Below are positions 7,527 through 16,220 of a stretch of 64,000 nt of DNA, one piece after another. The first letter of the stretch is position 1; each line of letters opens with the position of its first letter. The position numbers were made by a program, and so were the translations under genes. The stretch lies in the NCBI GenBank assembly GCA_039989855.1, contig JBDXGZ010000023.1, positions 356,810 to 420,809 on the forward strand. Reading direction: 5' to 3'. Under the pieces are notes generated by a model that was given only the letters and a program-made list of their open reading frames with translations, searched no databases and was not told the origin of the DNA. Source of the stretch: CALFVT01 sp039989855 (GTDB lineage Bacteria > Pseudomonadota > Alphaproteobacteria > Caulobacterales > Maricaulaceae).

Positions 7527-10511
7527 TTACGCAATATCACCTAAAGCCTCTTCCAGCTTTAGCTTTTCTTCAACGAAGGCCGTTTTACGGTCATGTTGAA
7601 TTTGCACCACGTTAGGCGGTGCTTTGTCGGTGAAATTTGGATTAGAGAGCTTTTTATCAATCTTTGCAATTTCGGCTTCGATCTTTTCGATCTCTTTCGC
7701 AAGGCGCGCGCGCTCTTCCCCAAGGTCAATAAGACCCTCAAGCGGGATGGCATAGGTCACGCCGTCAACAACCGTTTGCAACGCGCCCCTCGGCGCGGTG
7801 TCCGCCAGCTCCACATGTTCCACACGGGCCATCGGTGAGAGCTGCTCAGCATAAGCCGCAAGGCGCGGGTCAAGCTTGTCTGCGAGCATCAAGAGCGGAG
7901 CTTTTTTGCTTGGCGGTATATTCATATCCGCACGCACAGAGCGGATATTGCCAATCAGCGTTTGTAGCCAATCTATGTCAGCACTCGCCGCCTCTTGGAT
8001 GAGACTATCTGATAAATCTGGCCATGCGGTCAAAATTAGCATCTCATCACGCCCCTCACCGATTTTACCCCATAGCTCTTCGGTAATGAACGGCATGAAC
8101 GGGTGAAGTAGCTTTAGAATTTGGTCGAGCACCCACGCAAATGTCGCCTGTGTCTCGGACTTCTGCCCCGCGTCTTCGCCCGACAATATCGGCTTGGATA
8201 GCTCAAGATACCATGCGCAGAAGGTGTCCCACGCAAATTTATAGGCCGCGTCCGCCGCGTCGTTAAAGCGGTAAGCTTCAAGGCAGCGCGTGACCTCAGC
8301 AGACGTTTTCACCGTCTCGGAGATAATCCATTTATTCAGCGCTAAATCGACGCTCGCAGGGTCAAAATCCGCCTGTGGTTGGCACGCGTTCATCTGGCCA
8401 AAATTAGCCGCTGACCACAGCTTCGTACCAAAATTACGGTAACCCGCAATACGTTCAACAGACAGTTTAATATCGCGGCCCATGCCCGCCATGGCGGCCA
8501 GCGTAAAACGCAGCGCATCCGCGCCGAAAGCCTCAAACCCGTCAGGATAGGCTTTGCGTGTGGCCTTTGCCACTTGCGGCGCTTTATCAGGGTTTTTCAG
8601 GCCGCGTGTACGTTTCTCAACGAGGCCCTCAATATCAATGCCGTCAATCAAATCGAGCGGGTCAATCGTATTGCCGATAGATTTGGACATTTTCTTGCCT
8701 TGCTCATCCAATACAAGCGCGTGAATATAAACCTGTTTGAACGGCACATCTCCCATGAAGTGCAGGCCCTGCATCATCATCCGCGCCACCCAAAAGAAAA
8801 TAATATCAAAGGCAGTCACAAGGACAGAGCCAGGGTAAAAGCGCTCAAGTTCAGGCGTTTGCTCAGGCCACCCCATAGTTGAGAACGGCCACAGGCCAGA
8901 GCTGAACCATGTGTCGAGGACGTCGGGGTCGCGGTATAGCTGTATGTAATACATTCCAGCCCCGTCAGGATCATTACAATATTTAATCGCTGTAGCACGG
9001 TCTGGAACTATGTTTGTTCCTCCACCTATAGCAGGCGTTCCATCGGGCATTTTGATGTTTGAATAATATTCAAATGCATTCTTGTGCAACTCTTCTTCTG
9101 TCGCAGCACAAAATATTATTGGGTTATCAAAATCATAGTAATGATTCATTGAGGAAATAGGGTCTTTAGATATAGACGGCCCATACCATGCAGGAATTTG
9201 GTGTCCCCACCAGAGCTGCCGAGAGATACACCAGGGTTGGATGTTATTCATCCAATGGTCATAGGTTTTCTTCCAGTTCGCGGGAAAAAATTCCGTCCGT
9301 CCGTCCTCCACCGCGTCCATCGCGTCTGCGGCCATTTTTTCTGTATCGACAAACCATTGATCGGTCAGGAGCGGTTCGATGATCACGCCAGAGCGGTCAC
9401 CGACGGGCTGTTCAATCTGTAAATCCTCAACATGGTTGAGCAAGCCTGCGCGTTCGAAATAGGCAACGACATTTTTCCGCGCGCGTTTGACCGGCAGACC
9501 GTGGAGATCTTGGGGAATGCCCTCAAGCGGGAGGATTTCAGCCTTTTCATTTAAGATGGAAATCGGCGTATGCCCTGCCCGTTTCCCGACTTCATAGTCA
9601 TTAAAATCATGGGCAGGTGTGATCTTTACCGCGCCAGAGCCTTTTTCAGGGTCAGGATATTCGTCCGCAATAATCGGGATGCGGCGGTTCACAATCGGCA
9701 GAATAATCTCTTTGCCGACCAAATCTGTGTAGCGCTCATCATCGGGATGAACCGCGACACAGGTATCACCGAGCATGGTTTCAGGGCGCGAGGTGGCAAC
9801 CACCAAATAATCACGGGTCTCATGGCCTGTGACATTGCCGTCCTCATCCATGATTGGATGCGCGTAACTCACCCCATCCGCGAGCGGATAGCGGAGGTGC
9901 CAATAGTGACCATTGACGGTTTTCGTCTCAACTTCGAGGTCAGAAATCGCGCTTTGGAAATGCGGGTCCCAATTCACGAGGCGCTTGTCGCGGTAAATCA
10001 AGCCGTCATTATACATTTCAACAAAGGCCTTAGTGACCGCTTCGGCCATTTTGTCCGATGGGTCTTCGGGATTACCAAGAGTGAATTTCTCGCGCGACCA
10101 ATCGCAGGAGGCGCCAAGGCGGCGGAGCTGCTGTGTGATATTACCGCCGCTCTCTTTTTTCCAATCCCACACATGCGAGAGAAATTCTTCGCGGCCCATC
10201 TCTTTACGGGCTTTGCCCTCAGTCGCAAGTTTGCGCTCCACCACCATTTGCGTGGCAATCCCTGCATGGTCTGCGCCTGGTTGCCAGAGAACATCTTTGC
10301 CGCGCATACGCTCAAAACGGATGAGAATATCTTGGATCGTATTATTGACCGCATGGCCCATATGCAAATTGCCCGTCACATTGGGCGGCGGGATGACGAT
10401 GGAATAGGCCTCAAGGCTCGTATCCATTTTCGGTTGAAACGCGCCGCTATCTTCCCACTTTTTATAAAGGCGGGGTTCGGCTTCGGTGGGATTAAAAGTC
10501 TTATCGAGCAT
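7527..10511 (-). CDS. valS: Valyl-tRNA synthetase
   Basis: Class I aminoacyl-tRNA synthetase of 994 aa charging tRNA-Val. The HIGH-type motif (PPPNVTGNLHMGHA, near residues 42-55), the editing domain (TSRPETMLGDT), the KMSKS loop (GKKMSKSIGNT), the anticodon-binding domain and a C-terminal coiled coil (EEKLKLEEAL region) are all visible. It is longer than the E. coli enzyme by an AT-rich insertion of about 50 residues between IPAWYG and DVLDTWFSSG (about residues 440-520, bases 8940-9190). It closes the conserved pcm-tolC-popZ-valS run, with a terminator separating it from popZ. Confidence 0.97.
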   Translation of the reverse strand: MLDKTFNPTEAEPRLYKKWEDSGAFQPKMDTSLEAYSIVIPPPNVTGNLHMGHAVNNTIQDILIRFERMRGKDVLWQPGADHAGIATQMVVERKLATEGKARKEMGREEFLSHVWDWKKESGGNITQQLRRLGASCDWSREKFTLGNPEDPSDKMAEAVTKAFVEMYNDGLIYRDKRLVNWDPHFQSAISDLEVETKTVNGHYWHLRYPLADGVSYAHPIMDEDGNVTGHETRDYLVVATSRPETMLGDTCVAVHPDDERYTDLVGKEIILPIVNRRIPIIADEYPDPEKGSGAVKITPAHDFNDYEVGKRAGHTPISILNEKAEILPLEGIPQDLHGLPVKRARKNVVAYFERAGLLNHVEDLQIEQPVGDRSGVIIEPLLTDQWFVDTEKMAADAMDAVEDGRTEFFPANWKKTYDHWMNNIQPWCISRQLWWGHQIPAWYGPSISKDPISSMNHYYDFDNPIIFCAATEEELHKNAFEYYSNIKMPDGTPAIGGGTNIVPDRATAIKYCNDPDGAGMYYIQLYRDPDVLDTWFSSGLWPFSTMGWPEQTPELERFYPGSVLVTAFDIIFFWVARMMMQGLHFMGDVPFKQVYIHALVLDEQGKKMSKSIGNTIDPLDLIDGIDIEGLVEKRTRGLKNPDKAPQVAKATRKAYPDGFEAFGADALRFTLAAMAGMGRDIKLSVERIAGYRNFGTKLWSAANFGQMNACQPQADFDPASVDLALNKWIISETVKTSAEVTRCLEAYRFNDAADAAYKFAWDTFCAWYLELSKPILSGEDAGQKSETQATFAWVLDQILKLLHPFMPFITEELWGKIGEGRDEMLILTAWPDLSDSLIQEAASADIDWLQTLIGNIRSVRADMNIPPSKKAPLLMLADKLDPRLAAYAEQLSPMARVEHVELADTAPRGALQTVVDGVTYAIPLEGLIDLGEERARLAKEIEKIEAEIAKIDKKLSNPNFTDKAPPNVVQIQHDRKTAFVEEKLKLEEALGDIA

Positions 10512-10559
10512 AGTCGTATCTTATTTCGCAAGTTTCAGCTTTGATGGGGCTGTCTAAAT

Positions 10560-10590
10560 TTCGTCCGTGATAGCGTCTCTGGCGGACGAA
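10560..10590. other. Inverted repeat upstream of valS
   Basis: A perfect 8-base inverted repeat (TTCGTCCG at 10560-10567, CGGACGAA at 10583-10590) with a 15-base loop lies about 50 bases before the valS start. On the plus strand it is followed by TCCAGTTTTTT. It sits between the popZ terminator and valS, so it could be part of the valS leader or promoter region, or a second terminator-like hairpin. No specific regulator is recognised. Confidence 0.4.
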
Positions 10591-10610
10591 TCCAGTTTTT
10601 TATAAGGCAA

Positions 10611-10656
10611 AAACGAAAAAACCCCCGCTTAATGCAGCAGAGCTGCGCGGAGGTTT
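10611..10656 (-). terminator. Rho-independent terminator after popZ
   Basis: Read on the minus strand, AACCTCCGC (10647-10655) pairs with GCGGGGGTT (10620-10628) with one mismatch, and an inner GCAG/CTGC hairpin fills the loop. A run of T residues, TTTTTTCGTTTTT, follows. It lies 23 bases past the popZ stop codon, so it should end the popZ transcript and insulate valS. Confidence 0.8.
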
Positions 10657-10678
10657 ATACTGAATAAAAGCGTGAGAG

Positions 10679-12946
10679 CTATTTGCCAGATGAAATTCGC
10701 TTAACTTCTTTTGTCACGGCGCGCTCGACGATTGTCTTGAGGTTTGCATCAAGCCACTCTTTGAGCATTGGCTTAAGGGCCTCTGTTACAAGGTCTCCAA
10801 TACGTTCACCGCGCTCTTCAACGATATTTTTTTCGTCAACCACCTGATTAAGGGAGGCAAAAGCCAACGCCGTCTCGGATTCTGTGACTTCGTTTAAAAT
10901 TGTATCTCGGGCAGTTTTACCAGCCATATCTTCAGTCTCCATTTGAGCGATTTCATGTGTTTCTTGCACGTTTTCGAGAGTCGTATCAACCTGCACTTTT
11001 GTACTTTCATCCAAAATATCATCAATGACATCAAGTTCAGCTGTAGCAAGCTCAGTTTCCAAGCCATTATCGTCGACTAAATCATCACCTGTTGAGACGA
11101 ATTCAGCTTCAGCTTCGGCTGTGACTAAAACTTCTGCTATAACATCATCTATTAGGGCCTCACTATCGTCCACGTCTTCGCTTATTGTTTCATCGTTAGA
11201 AACATCAGGGATAATGTCGTCAGCCCCAGTACCGACAACATCAACCGCTACAAGTTCATCTTCGGTCTCTTCAAAACCATCAAGTAAAGAGTCGAGGGCT
11301 GATTTACGAGTGCTCCTCGTCGCTGCAACCGCAGCCGCCACACCCGCTCCTGCAAGAGCTACACCCGATGTAACGTTCAATTTTCTATCATCTGTATCTA
11401 TTTTATTAGCTAGATGAGTCAGATCACTTTGCCCCGTGTCATCCATTGTTCCGGCAATCGTTTCATCCATCGATTCGGGGCTTGCTTCAGTGTTCATTTC
11501 TGGCTCTTGATGCTCTAAAACACCAGACAGATCCGAGAGCTGACTATCAATATCTGCTTGAAGCTGTTCTTCAGACTCAATCGTACTCCCGATCAGATCA
11601 TCAAGAACGTCACTCTCATTGGCCTCAATATCATTCATGTCCTGAGGTGTGTCGCCAATAGATTCACGTAAAAGCTTATCAATATCTTCAGCATCTCTTT
11701 CAAGTGATACATCAGCAGTAACTTCCGACGAAAATTCATCCTCATCTTCAATTTTAGTATCAGCTGCTAAATCGGCCATAAGTGACTTAACTAAAGCAAT
11801 ATCGGGGTCTATATTTTTTTCTTGATCGTGTGCCTCACTGGATATTGAATCGTCAAAGTCAAAAACTTCAGCTGTGATGCCAGCCATCTTATTATCGGCT
11901 AAAGATATATTTACATCAGCGCTTTCTGTCTCTGGCAGTAACATATCTCCGTCATCAACAAGAGACGCCATAACATCAGAAATTTCAGAGATAGACTTAT
12001 CAGTCGTTTGTATTTCCGAGATTTCAGGCCCTGTGATTTCTTCTAGAAGGCTATCAATCTCAAAACTATTACTCTCTGAAAAATCTTCTATTTCGCTAAA
12101 ACTAACGTCTTCTGACACAGGCTCCGCATTAACCTCCTCACTTGGAACATCCAAACTCTCAGCTATCTCTGAAAGAATCGAGTTAATATCAGAACTATCC
12201 GTGTCAAAATCTATCGTATCAGTATTAGCAACAAACATATCACTACCCGTGACAACACTCTCGGCTAAGACTTCATCTTCATGAAAATCGGCCATACCAT
12301 CTAGTAGCTCATCAATATCAATGTCTAAGCCTTCAGAAGAGAGACTATCCTTAGATCTATCAAGCATGGCATCGCCTATGCCTGCACTGGCTATCTTAAC
12401 ATCGTCCTCATTGCTTATCTGTGTCTCATGAGTATCAGTGTTGTTATCGTCAACGACTTCGCCCATCAAATTACCGATAAGATCCTCTGATAGCAATGAG
12501 TTCAAATCCTCATCAGCCTCAGGAACAGACAATTCCAAAATCTCTGACGCATCACTTGCCATAGTATCGAGAGAGATATCTGATGTATCTATTTCAATTT
12601 CTGGAATTTCTAATTCCCTTCCAGACGAGTTTGAATCTTCAAAGGAAAAACTAGATAAGATATCATCAATCTCATTGGGCATGTCAGCGTCCATTGGATT
12701 AACAAGATCTAACGTATCTTCGGAGACGTTAGAGACAAGACCACTTGCGGAGGAAGCCGTGATTGCTGCAACAGCAACATCCTCAGAATCAGTTGTTTCC
12801 AGTAGCTGAGGCTCATCATCAGACGAATTTATAGATTCATCATCCGCGATTAATTGCCGAATAGACGCCAAAATATCCTCCATAGAAGGCTCTAATGGAT
12901 CATCAGTTACATTGACAGTATCAGTATCAGACGTGCCGTCCGTCAT
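10679..12946 (-). CDS. popZ: Giant PopZ-like polar organising protein (DUF2497)
   Basis: Protein of 755 aa with both PopZ ends. The N-terminus has the helix EPSMEDILASIRQLIADD (about residues 18-35) and the C-terminus has the oligomerisation segment with LKPMLKEWLDANLKTIVERAV. PopZ makes a polar matrix that tethers the chromosome origin through ParB and recruits cell-cycle regulators. Caulobacter PopZ has 177 aa with a short acidic PED linker; here about 670 extremely acidic, Ser/Asp/Glu-rich residues separate the ends. Within them a D-I/L-D/N-x-I/L-L motif recurs about a dozen times, and a Gly/Ala-rich hydrophobic stretch sits near residues 520-540. Neighbouring tolC, pcm and valS support the assignment. 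Confidence 0.85.
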   Translation of the reverse strand: MTDGTSDTDTVNVTDDPLEPSMEDILASIRQLIADDESINSSDDEPQLLETTDSEDVAVAAITASSASGLVSNVSEDTLDLVNPMDADMPNEIDDILSSFSFEDSNSSGRELEIPEIEIDTSDISLDTMASDASEILELSVPEADEDLNSLLSEDLIGNLMGEVVDDNNTDTHETQISNEDDVKIASAGIGDAMLDRSKDSLSSEGLDIDIDELLDGMADFHEDEVLAESVVTGSDMFVANTDTIDFDTDSSDINSILSEIAESLDVPSEEVNAEPVSEDVSFSEIEDFSESNSFEIDSLLEEITGPEISEIQTTDKSISEISDVMASLVDDGDMLLPETESADVNISLADNKMAGITAEVFDFDDSISSEAHDQEKNIDPDIALVKSLMADLAADTKIEDEDEFSSEVTADVSLERDAEDIDKLLRESIGDTPQDMNDIEANESDVLDDLIGSTIESEEQLQADIDSQLSDLSGVLEHQEPEMNTEASPESMDETIAGTMDDTGQSDLTHLANKIDTDDRKLNVTSGVALAGAGVAAAVAATRSTRKSALDSLLDGFEETEDELVAVDVVGTGADDIIPDVSNDETISEDVDDSEALIDDVIAEVLVTAEAEAEFVSTGDDLVDDNGLETELATAELDVIDDILDESTKVQVDTTLENVQETHEIAQMETEDMAGKTARDTILNEVTESETALAFASLNQVVDEKNIVEERGERIGDLVTEALKPMLKEWLDANLKTIVERAVTKEVKRISSGK

Positions 12947-13042
12947 ATATCCCCTCAGGCGTTATTTTGGTAGAAAGATCAACCATTACAATAGTTATTG
13001 GTACGGCATGGTTAACTCAATGTCTAGTTATGATAACTTAAG

Positions 13043-13072
13043 AAAAACTATTTTATTAACATAAAAAATAGT
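13043..13072 (-). terminator. Possible weak terminator after tolC
   Basis: ACTATTTT (13047-13054) and AAAATAGT (13065-13072) form an 8-base AT-rich stem with a 10-base loop. On the minus strand it is followed by a short T run. It lies about 25 bases beyond the TolC stop and before the popZ start, so it could attenuate read-through into popZ. The stem has little GC, so the call is tentative. Confidence 0.4.
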
Positions 13073-13097
13073 CACGCAACATAATAGCTCACCCCAT

Positions 13098-14540
13098 TTA
13101 AGGTGACGTACCCTCGTGTTCTTCAAAAATATCATCAGATACGAATGACGGTAAAACGCGTTGTCCTAAACGATGCAACTTATCAGATCTTACGATTTCA
13201 AGATTCTTACCGGGATCATAAGCGTCAATCGTTAGAGACAGGCTTTCAGCCGTAAAGGTTCCCATCATAGTCAACATTTGGAAAATGGCGACATCAAGAT
13301 CACGCTGTGCGTTTAAATGATTAATCTCCGCATTCAAAACCTCTTGTTCAGCATCAAGAACGTCTAACATCGTCCGCGTGCCAACTTCTTGCTCCAGAGT
13401 TACCCCCTCGAATGCTAACTTTGCAGCTTCAACTTGCACATCACTTGAAATCAATATGCTCTGTGCCGCAGAAAATTGCGCCCAAAGCTGCGTGACCGCT
13501 TCAATGATTTCGAGTTCTGCTTGTTCTATTTCATATCCTAAACGGGTTTTAACTTCCGTTGCTTGGCGGATGCGAGATTGATTAAATCCTGCCGAAAACA
13601 GAGGCACGGAGACTTGTGCCGTAATCGTAAATGCATCCGCTTGCCCAAAACCCAAAATTTGTTCGCGTTGCGAGGCTGCTGTTGCACTCAAGGACACGCT
13701 TGGCTTTGTTGATGAGCGTGCAATGTCAATATTACGCCCTATAGCCGAACGGTTATGATAGGCGGCTCTCAAATCAGGGTTTTTTTCAAGAGAAACCCCT
13801 ATCGCCTCTTCAACACTATTGGGGATCACCACACTTGGAATGGGTTGTAAATCAACGGGAGCTCGACCAATGGCCCTACGAAATGCGGCGCGGCTCACCT
13901 CTAGCTGTGCATCAGCAGAGGCAAGCCCAATATTAGACGCCGCTAAACGACTATCAGCTTGAGCCATATCGGTTCGTGTGCCCTGCCCAACATCAAATGT
14001 AATTTGAGCTGCCTCACGTTGACGTGCCAAGACTCGGACATCATTGCGGCGAATACGCGTAATAGCTTCGTCACGAATAACATCAGCATAGGCCGTCGCC
14101 GCCTCTAATAAAGCGTTTTGCTCGGCACTCCGTAAATTTTCTCGCGCCGCCAAAATGCTAGATAGAGCTTGTTGCCGCTGGGCCCGCAGCCGTCCACCTT
14201 GATAGATAGGTTGCAAAATTTCAAGTTGAGCCTGAACAGGCGTCCCAGTAATCGTTTCAGTCTGCTCCTCGACGGGGCCTAAGAAACTGAATTGTGGTGT
14301 TCTGACCGCCGATCCAGCTGCCGTACCCGCTAAAGTTATCGTTGGCCGTGACTGCGATCGCGCTTGTATGTAAGTTTCGTCTGTTTCACGGAGACGCGCA
14401 CGTTCGGCCTGCAACCGTGGACTATTACTATAAGCTGACGCGAGAGCGTCTTTTAAACTGTCTGCCGAAGCATGGCTATTCAAAATCATCAACATAGCCA
14501 ATGAAAGCAATGGGTATGTTCTGACTTTTCTCAACCACAT
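13098..14540 (-). CDS. tolC: TolC-family outer membrane efflux protein
   Basis: Outer-membrane channel subunit of 480 aa. It has a signal peptide (hydrophobic stretch around residues 11-25, cleavage near HASA) and two internally repeated coiled-coil halves typical of TolC: QARLRETDETYIQARSQSRPT early, and EVKTRLGYEIEQAELEIIEAV with LDVLDAEQEVLNAEINHLNAQRDL late. TolC trimers connect inner-membrane pumps or type I secretion systems to the exterior. No membrane fusion protein or ABC/RND pump lies next to it, so it is probably shared by several systems. It follows pcm by about 37 bases and probably shares its transcript, an arrangement common in alphaproteobacteria. Confidence 0.92.
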   Translation of the reverse strand: MWLRKVRTYPLLSLAMLMILNSHASADSLKDALASAYSNSPRLQAERARLRETDETYIQARSQSRPTITLAGTAAGSAVRTPQFSFLGPVEEQTETITGTPVQAQLEILQPIYQGGRLRAQRQQALSSILAARENLRSAEQNALLEAATAYADVIRDEAITRIRRNDVRVLARQREAAQITFDVGQGTRTDMAQADSRLAASNIGLASADAQLEVSRAAFRRAIGRAPVDLQPIPSVVIPNSVEEAIGVSLEKNPDLRAAYHNRSAIGRNIDIARSSTKPSVSLSATAASQREQILGFGQADAFTITAQVSVPLFSAGFNQSRIRQATEVKTRLGYEIEQAELEIIEAVTQLWAQFSAAQSILISSDVQVEAAKLAFEGVTLEQEVGTRTMLDVLDAEQEVLNAEINHLNAQRDLDVAIFQMLTMMGTFTAESLSLTIDAYDPGKNLEIVRSDKLHRLGQRVLPSFVSDDIFEEHEGTSP

Positions 14541-14577
14541 GATTTAGGTGCCTTACCGTTTGGAAGGAGTGTTTTCT

Positions 14578-15228
14578 TTAAAATTCAAATGCGGCTTCGC
14601 GTTCAAACCCTTCCATAAGAGGCACCGTAGCATCGCATACAATAGTTTTGCCAATCGCTTCTTTACTCTTAGTAAAAATCGTTGCTTGGCCGACAGAGCC
14701 AGACTTAATCACAACGCCTAACCGCCCCCCCATAGACAATTGATCAAACCATGTACTCGGCACATCAGAGACAGCGCCACTGACAAAAATCACATCAAAT
14801 GGGCCATGATCGCGAGCCCCAGCTTTCAACTCACCCTTAACAACCGCAGCATTCAAAACATCGGCATTCACAAGCTCTGATGTCGCACGTTCAACACGCT
14901 CATCACGACTTTCAAGGGCAACAACCGTTTCACATAATTGAGCTAAAATAGCCGTTGAATAACCACGGGCACAGCCAATATCCAAAGCAACATCCGTTGA
15001 CTTAATATCCAATGCTTGTAGAATTTTAGCAAAATCACGCGGTCGCATTATACATTGACCATCCACATTCAAATGAACATCGCTGTAGGCCACCGCCTGC
15101 TTGGCTTTGGGAACAAAGTTTTCACGGGAGATGGCTTTAAAGGCACGTATAATCGCTAAGTCTGTCACATCATTCGTTCTGATTTGACCATCAACCATAT
15201 GTTGACGTGGCACGGCGTAATCAAACAT
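14578..15228 (-). CDS. pcm: Protein-L-isoaspartate O-methyltransferase family protein
   Basis: About 216 aa. The SAM-binding motif LDIGCARGYSTAILAQL, the family segment AYSDVHLNVDGQCIMRPRD and the post-motif VVALESRDERVERA show a PCMT fold. PCMT repairs L-isoaspartyl residues in aged proteins by methyl transfer. In this alphaproteobacterial group the classical TQPS loop reads QCIMRP, so the exact substrate is not certain. I chose the ATG at 15228 (MFDYAVPRQ), preceded by GAAAGAGAAAG, rather than the longer frame to 15261. It is the first gene of the pcm-tolC-popZ run. Confidence 0.85.
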   Translation of the reverse strand: MFDYAVPRQHMVDGQIRTNDVTDLAIIRAFKAISRENFVPKAKQAVAYSDVHLNVDGQCIMRPRDFAKILQALDIKSTDVALDIGCARGYSTAILAQLCETVVALESRDERVERATSELVNADVLNAAVVKGELKAGARDHGPFDVIFVSGAVSDVPSTWFDQLSMGGRLGVVIKSGSVGQATIFTKSKEAIGKTIVCDATVPLMEGFEREAAFEF

Positions 15229-15388
15229 ATCTTTCTCTTTCGAATCGTGGGCGGAACCCATATGAAACTAAAACTATATGATCGTGCTATAGGCCCCTGT
15301 GCAACCATGTTCAACGGTCGATTTCGTATATTAGACATACAAAGGCTGAATAAAATCAACTATCGTATAATTCCATGTCAAAAAGACA

Positions 15389-15416
15389 TTGCGTCAAGAT
15401 AAAAGCCCTGTATATA
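15389..15416 (+). promoter_or_regulatory. Promoter of tRNA-Cys
   Basis: TTGCGT (15389-15394) and TATATA (15411-15416) are spaced by 16 bases and end 14 bases before the first tRNA base, a good sigma-70-type arrangement for a stable RNA gene. Confidence 0.55.
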
Positions 15417-15430
15417 TCGCGACCTTGGAC

Positions 15431-15504
15431 GGCACCATGGCGGAGTGGTGACGCAGCGGATTGCAAATCCGTGTACCCCGGTTCGATTCCGGGTGGTGCC
15501 TCCA
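15431..15504 (+). tRNA. tRNA-Cys (GCA)
   Basis: A 74-base cloverleaf: acceptor GGCACCA pairs with TGGTGCC, the anticodon arm is GGATT-GCA-AATCC with the GCA anticodon in the loop, the T arm contains GGTTCGATTCC, the discriminator base is T and CCA is encoded. All features fit bacterial tRNA-Cys. A decayed IS6-type transposase lies about 260 bases downstream. Confidence 0.97.
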
Positions 15505-15764
15505 ATATCCAACCTAAACCATTGTTTTTAATTTGCTTTTAACAGAGTAAAAATTATCACCACTTTTATTCCTACTTTGCCGACTTTGTTAATCGCCCCT
15601 TACTTTTGATCGAAAACTCTCTATAAATTGGAACCGAATTTCGGGTATCACCCTCATAAATACTTATGTTTGTTACGAATAAGCATATATGCTTGGTCCG
15701 ACCCAACTCATTTCAATAGGCTCAATCCAGCTTTGTCACGTTTAAGTTTGGGTCAACTTATGCA

Positions 15765-16145
15765 ATGCGCATAAAGTGTCGATCCGAATGCTCCTCACCT
15801 GTTTGGCATTTGGATGAAGCCTACACCAGGATGAATAGGGAGATGGCCTATCTCTCGAGAACAGTTGATGACGAGGGAACGGTTCTGGATGCTGTTGTTC
15901 AACGATGGAGAAACACAAAATCAGTCACACGTTTGCTTCGAAAGCTCCTAAAGAACCAAGGTGTAAAATCTCCCCCTATTGTGACAGATAGGCTTAGGTC
16001 TTATGGATCAACACTCAAACTATTAGGCTTAAAATATCTCTCAAAAACCACTCTCCGAAAGCTAAGGCCTCAAGCAAATATAGAAACGATGCCTAGTGCG
16101 GTTAACATGACAAAATCCGTGAAACTTACAATTAGGGGACGTTAA
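15765..16145 (+). pseudogene. Decayed IS6-family transposase
   Basis: A 126-aa remnant showing the central DDE region of an IS6/IS26-type transposase: WHLDEAY with the first catalytic Asp, YLSRTVDDEGTVLDAVVQ, a run of LLRKLLKNQG, and VTDRLRSYG with the second Asp. The N-terminal helix-turn-helix is missing, and the C-terminal part with the catalytic Glu (normally within a NRAENSHxP-like motif) is not in frame, so it cannot be active. Terminal inverted repeats were not found by eye. It lies between tRNA-Cys and the uronate operon. Confidence 0.8.
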
Positions 16146-16220
16146 GGCTTAAATGATGCGAAGCAATATAGTGGTCGTCTGTACATGCAAGGCAGCCGTT
16201 AGAAGGCTATATCCTTGCAA

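Noticed and set aside
9570..10544. Long plus-strand open frame of 324 codons
   Set aside because: It lies entirely opposite valS, has no family motif and reads as the antisense of conserved synthetase blocks.
11025..12809. Several Ser/Thr-rich plus-strand frames
   Set aside because: They are mirror images of the acidic Asp/Glu/Ser-rich popZ codons and are too uniform to be real proteins.
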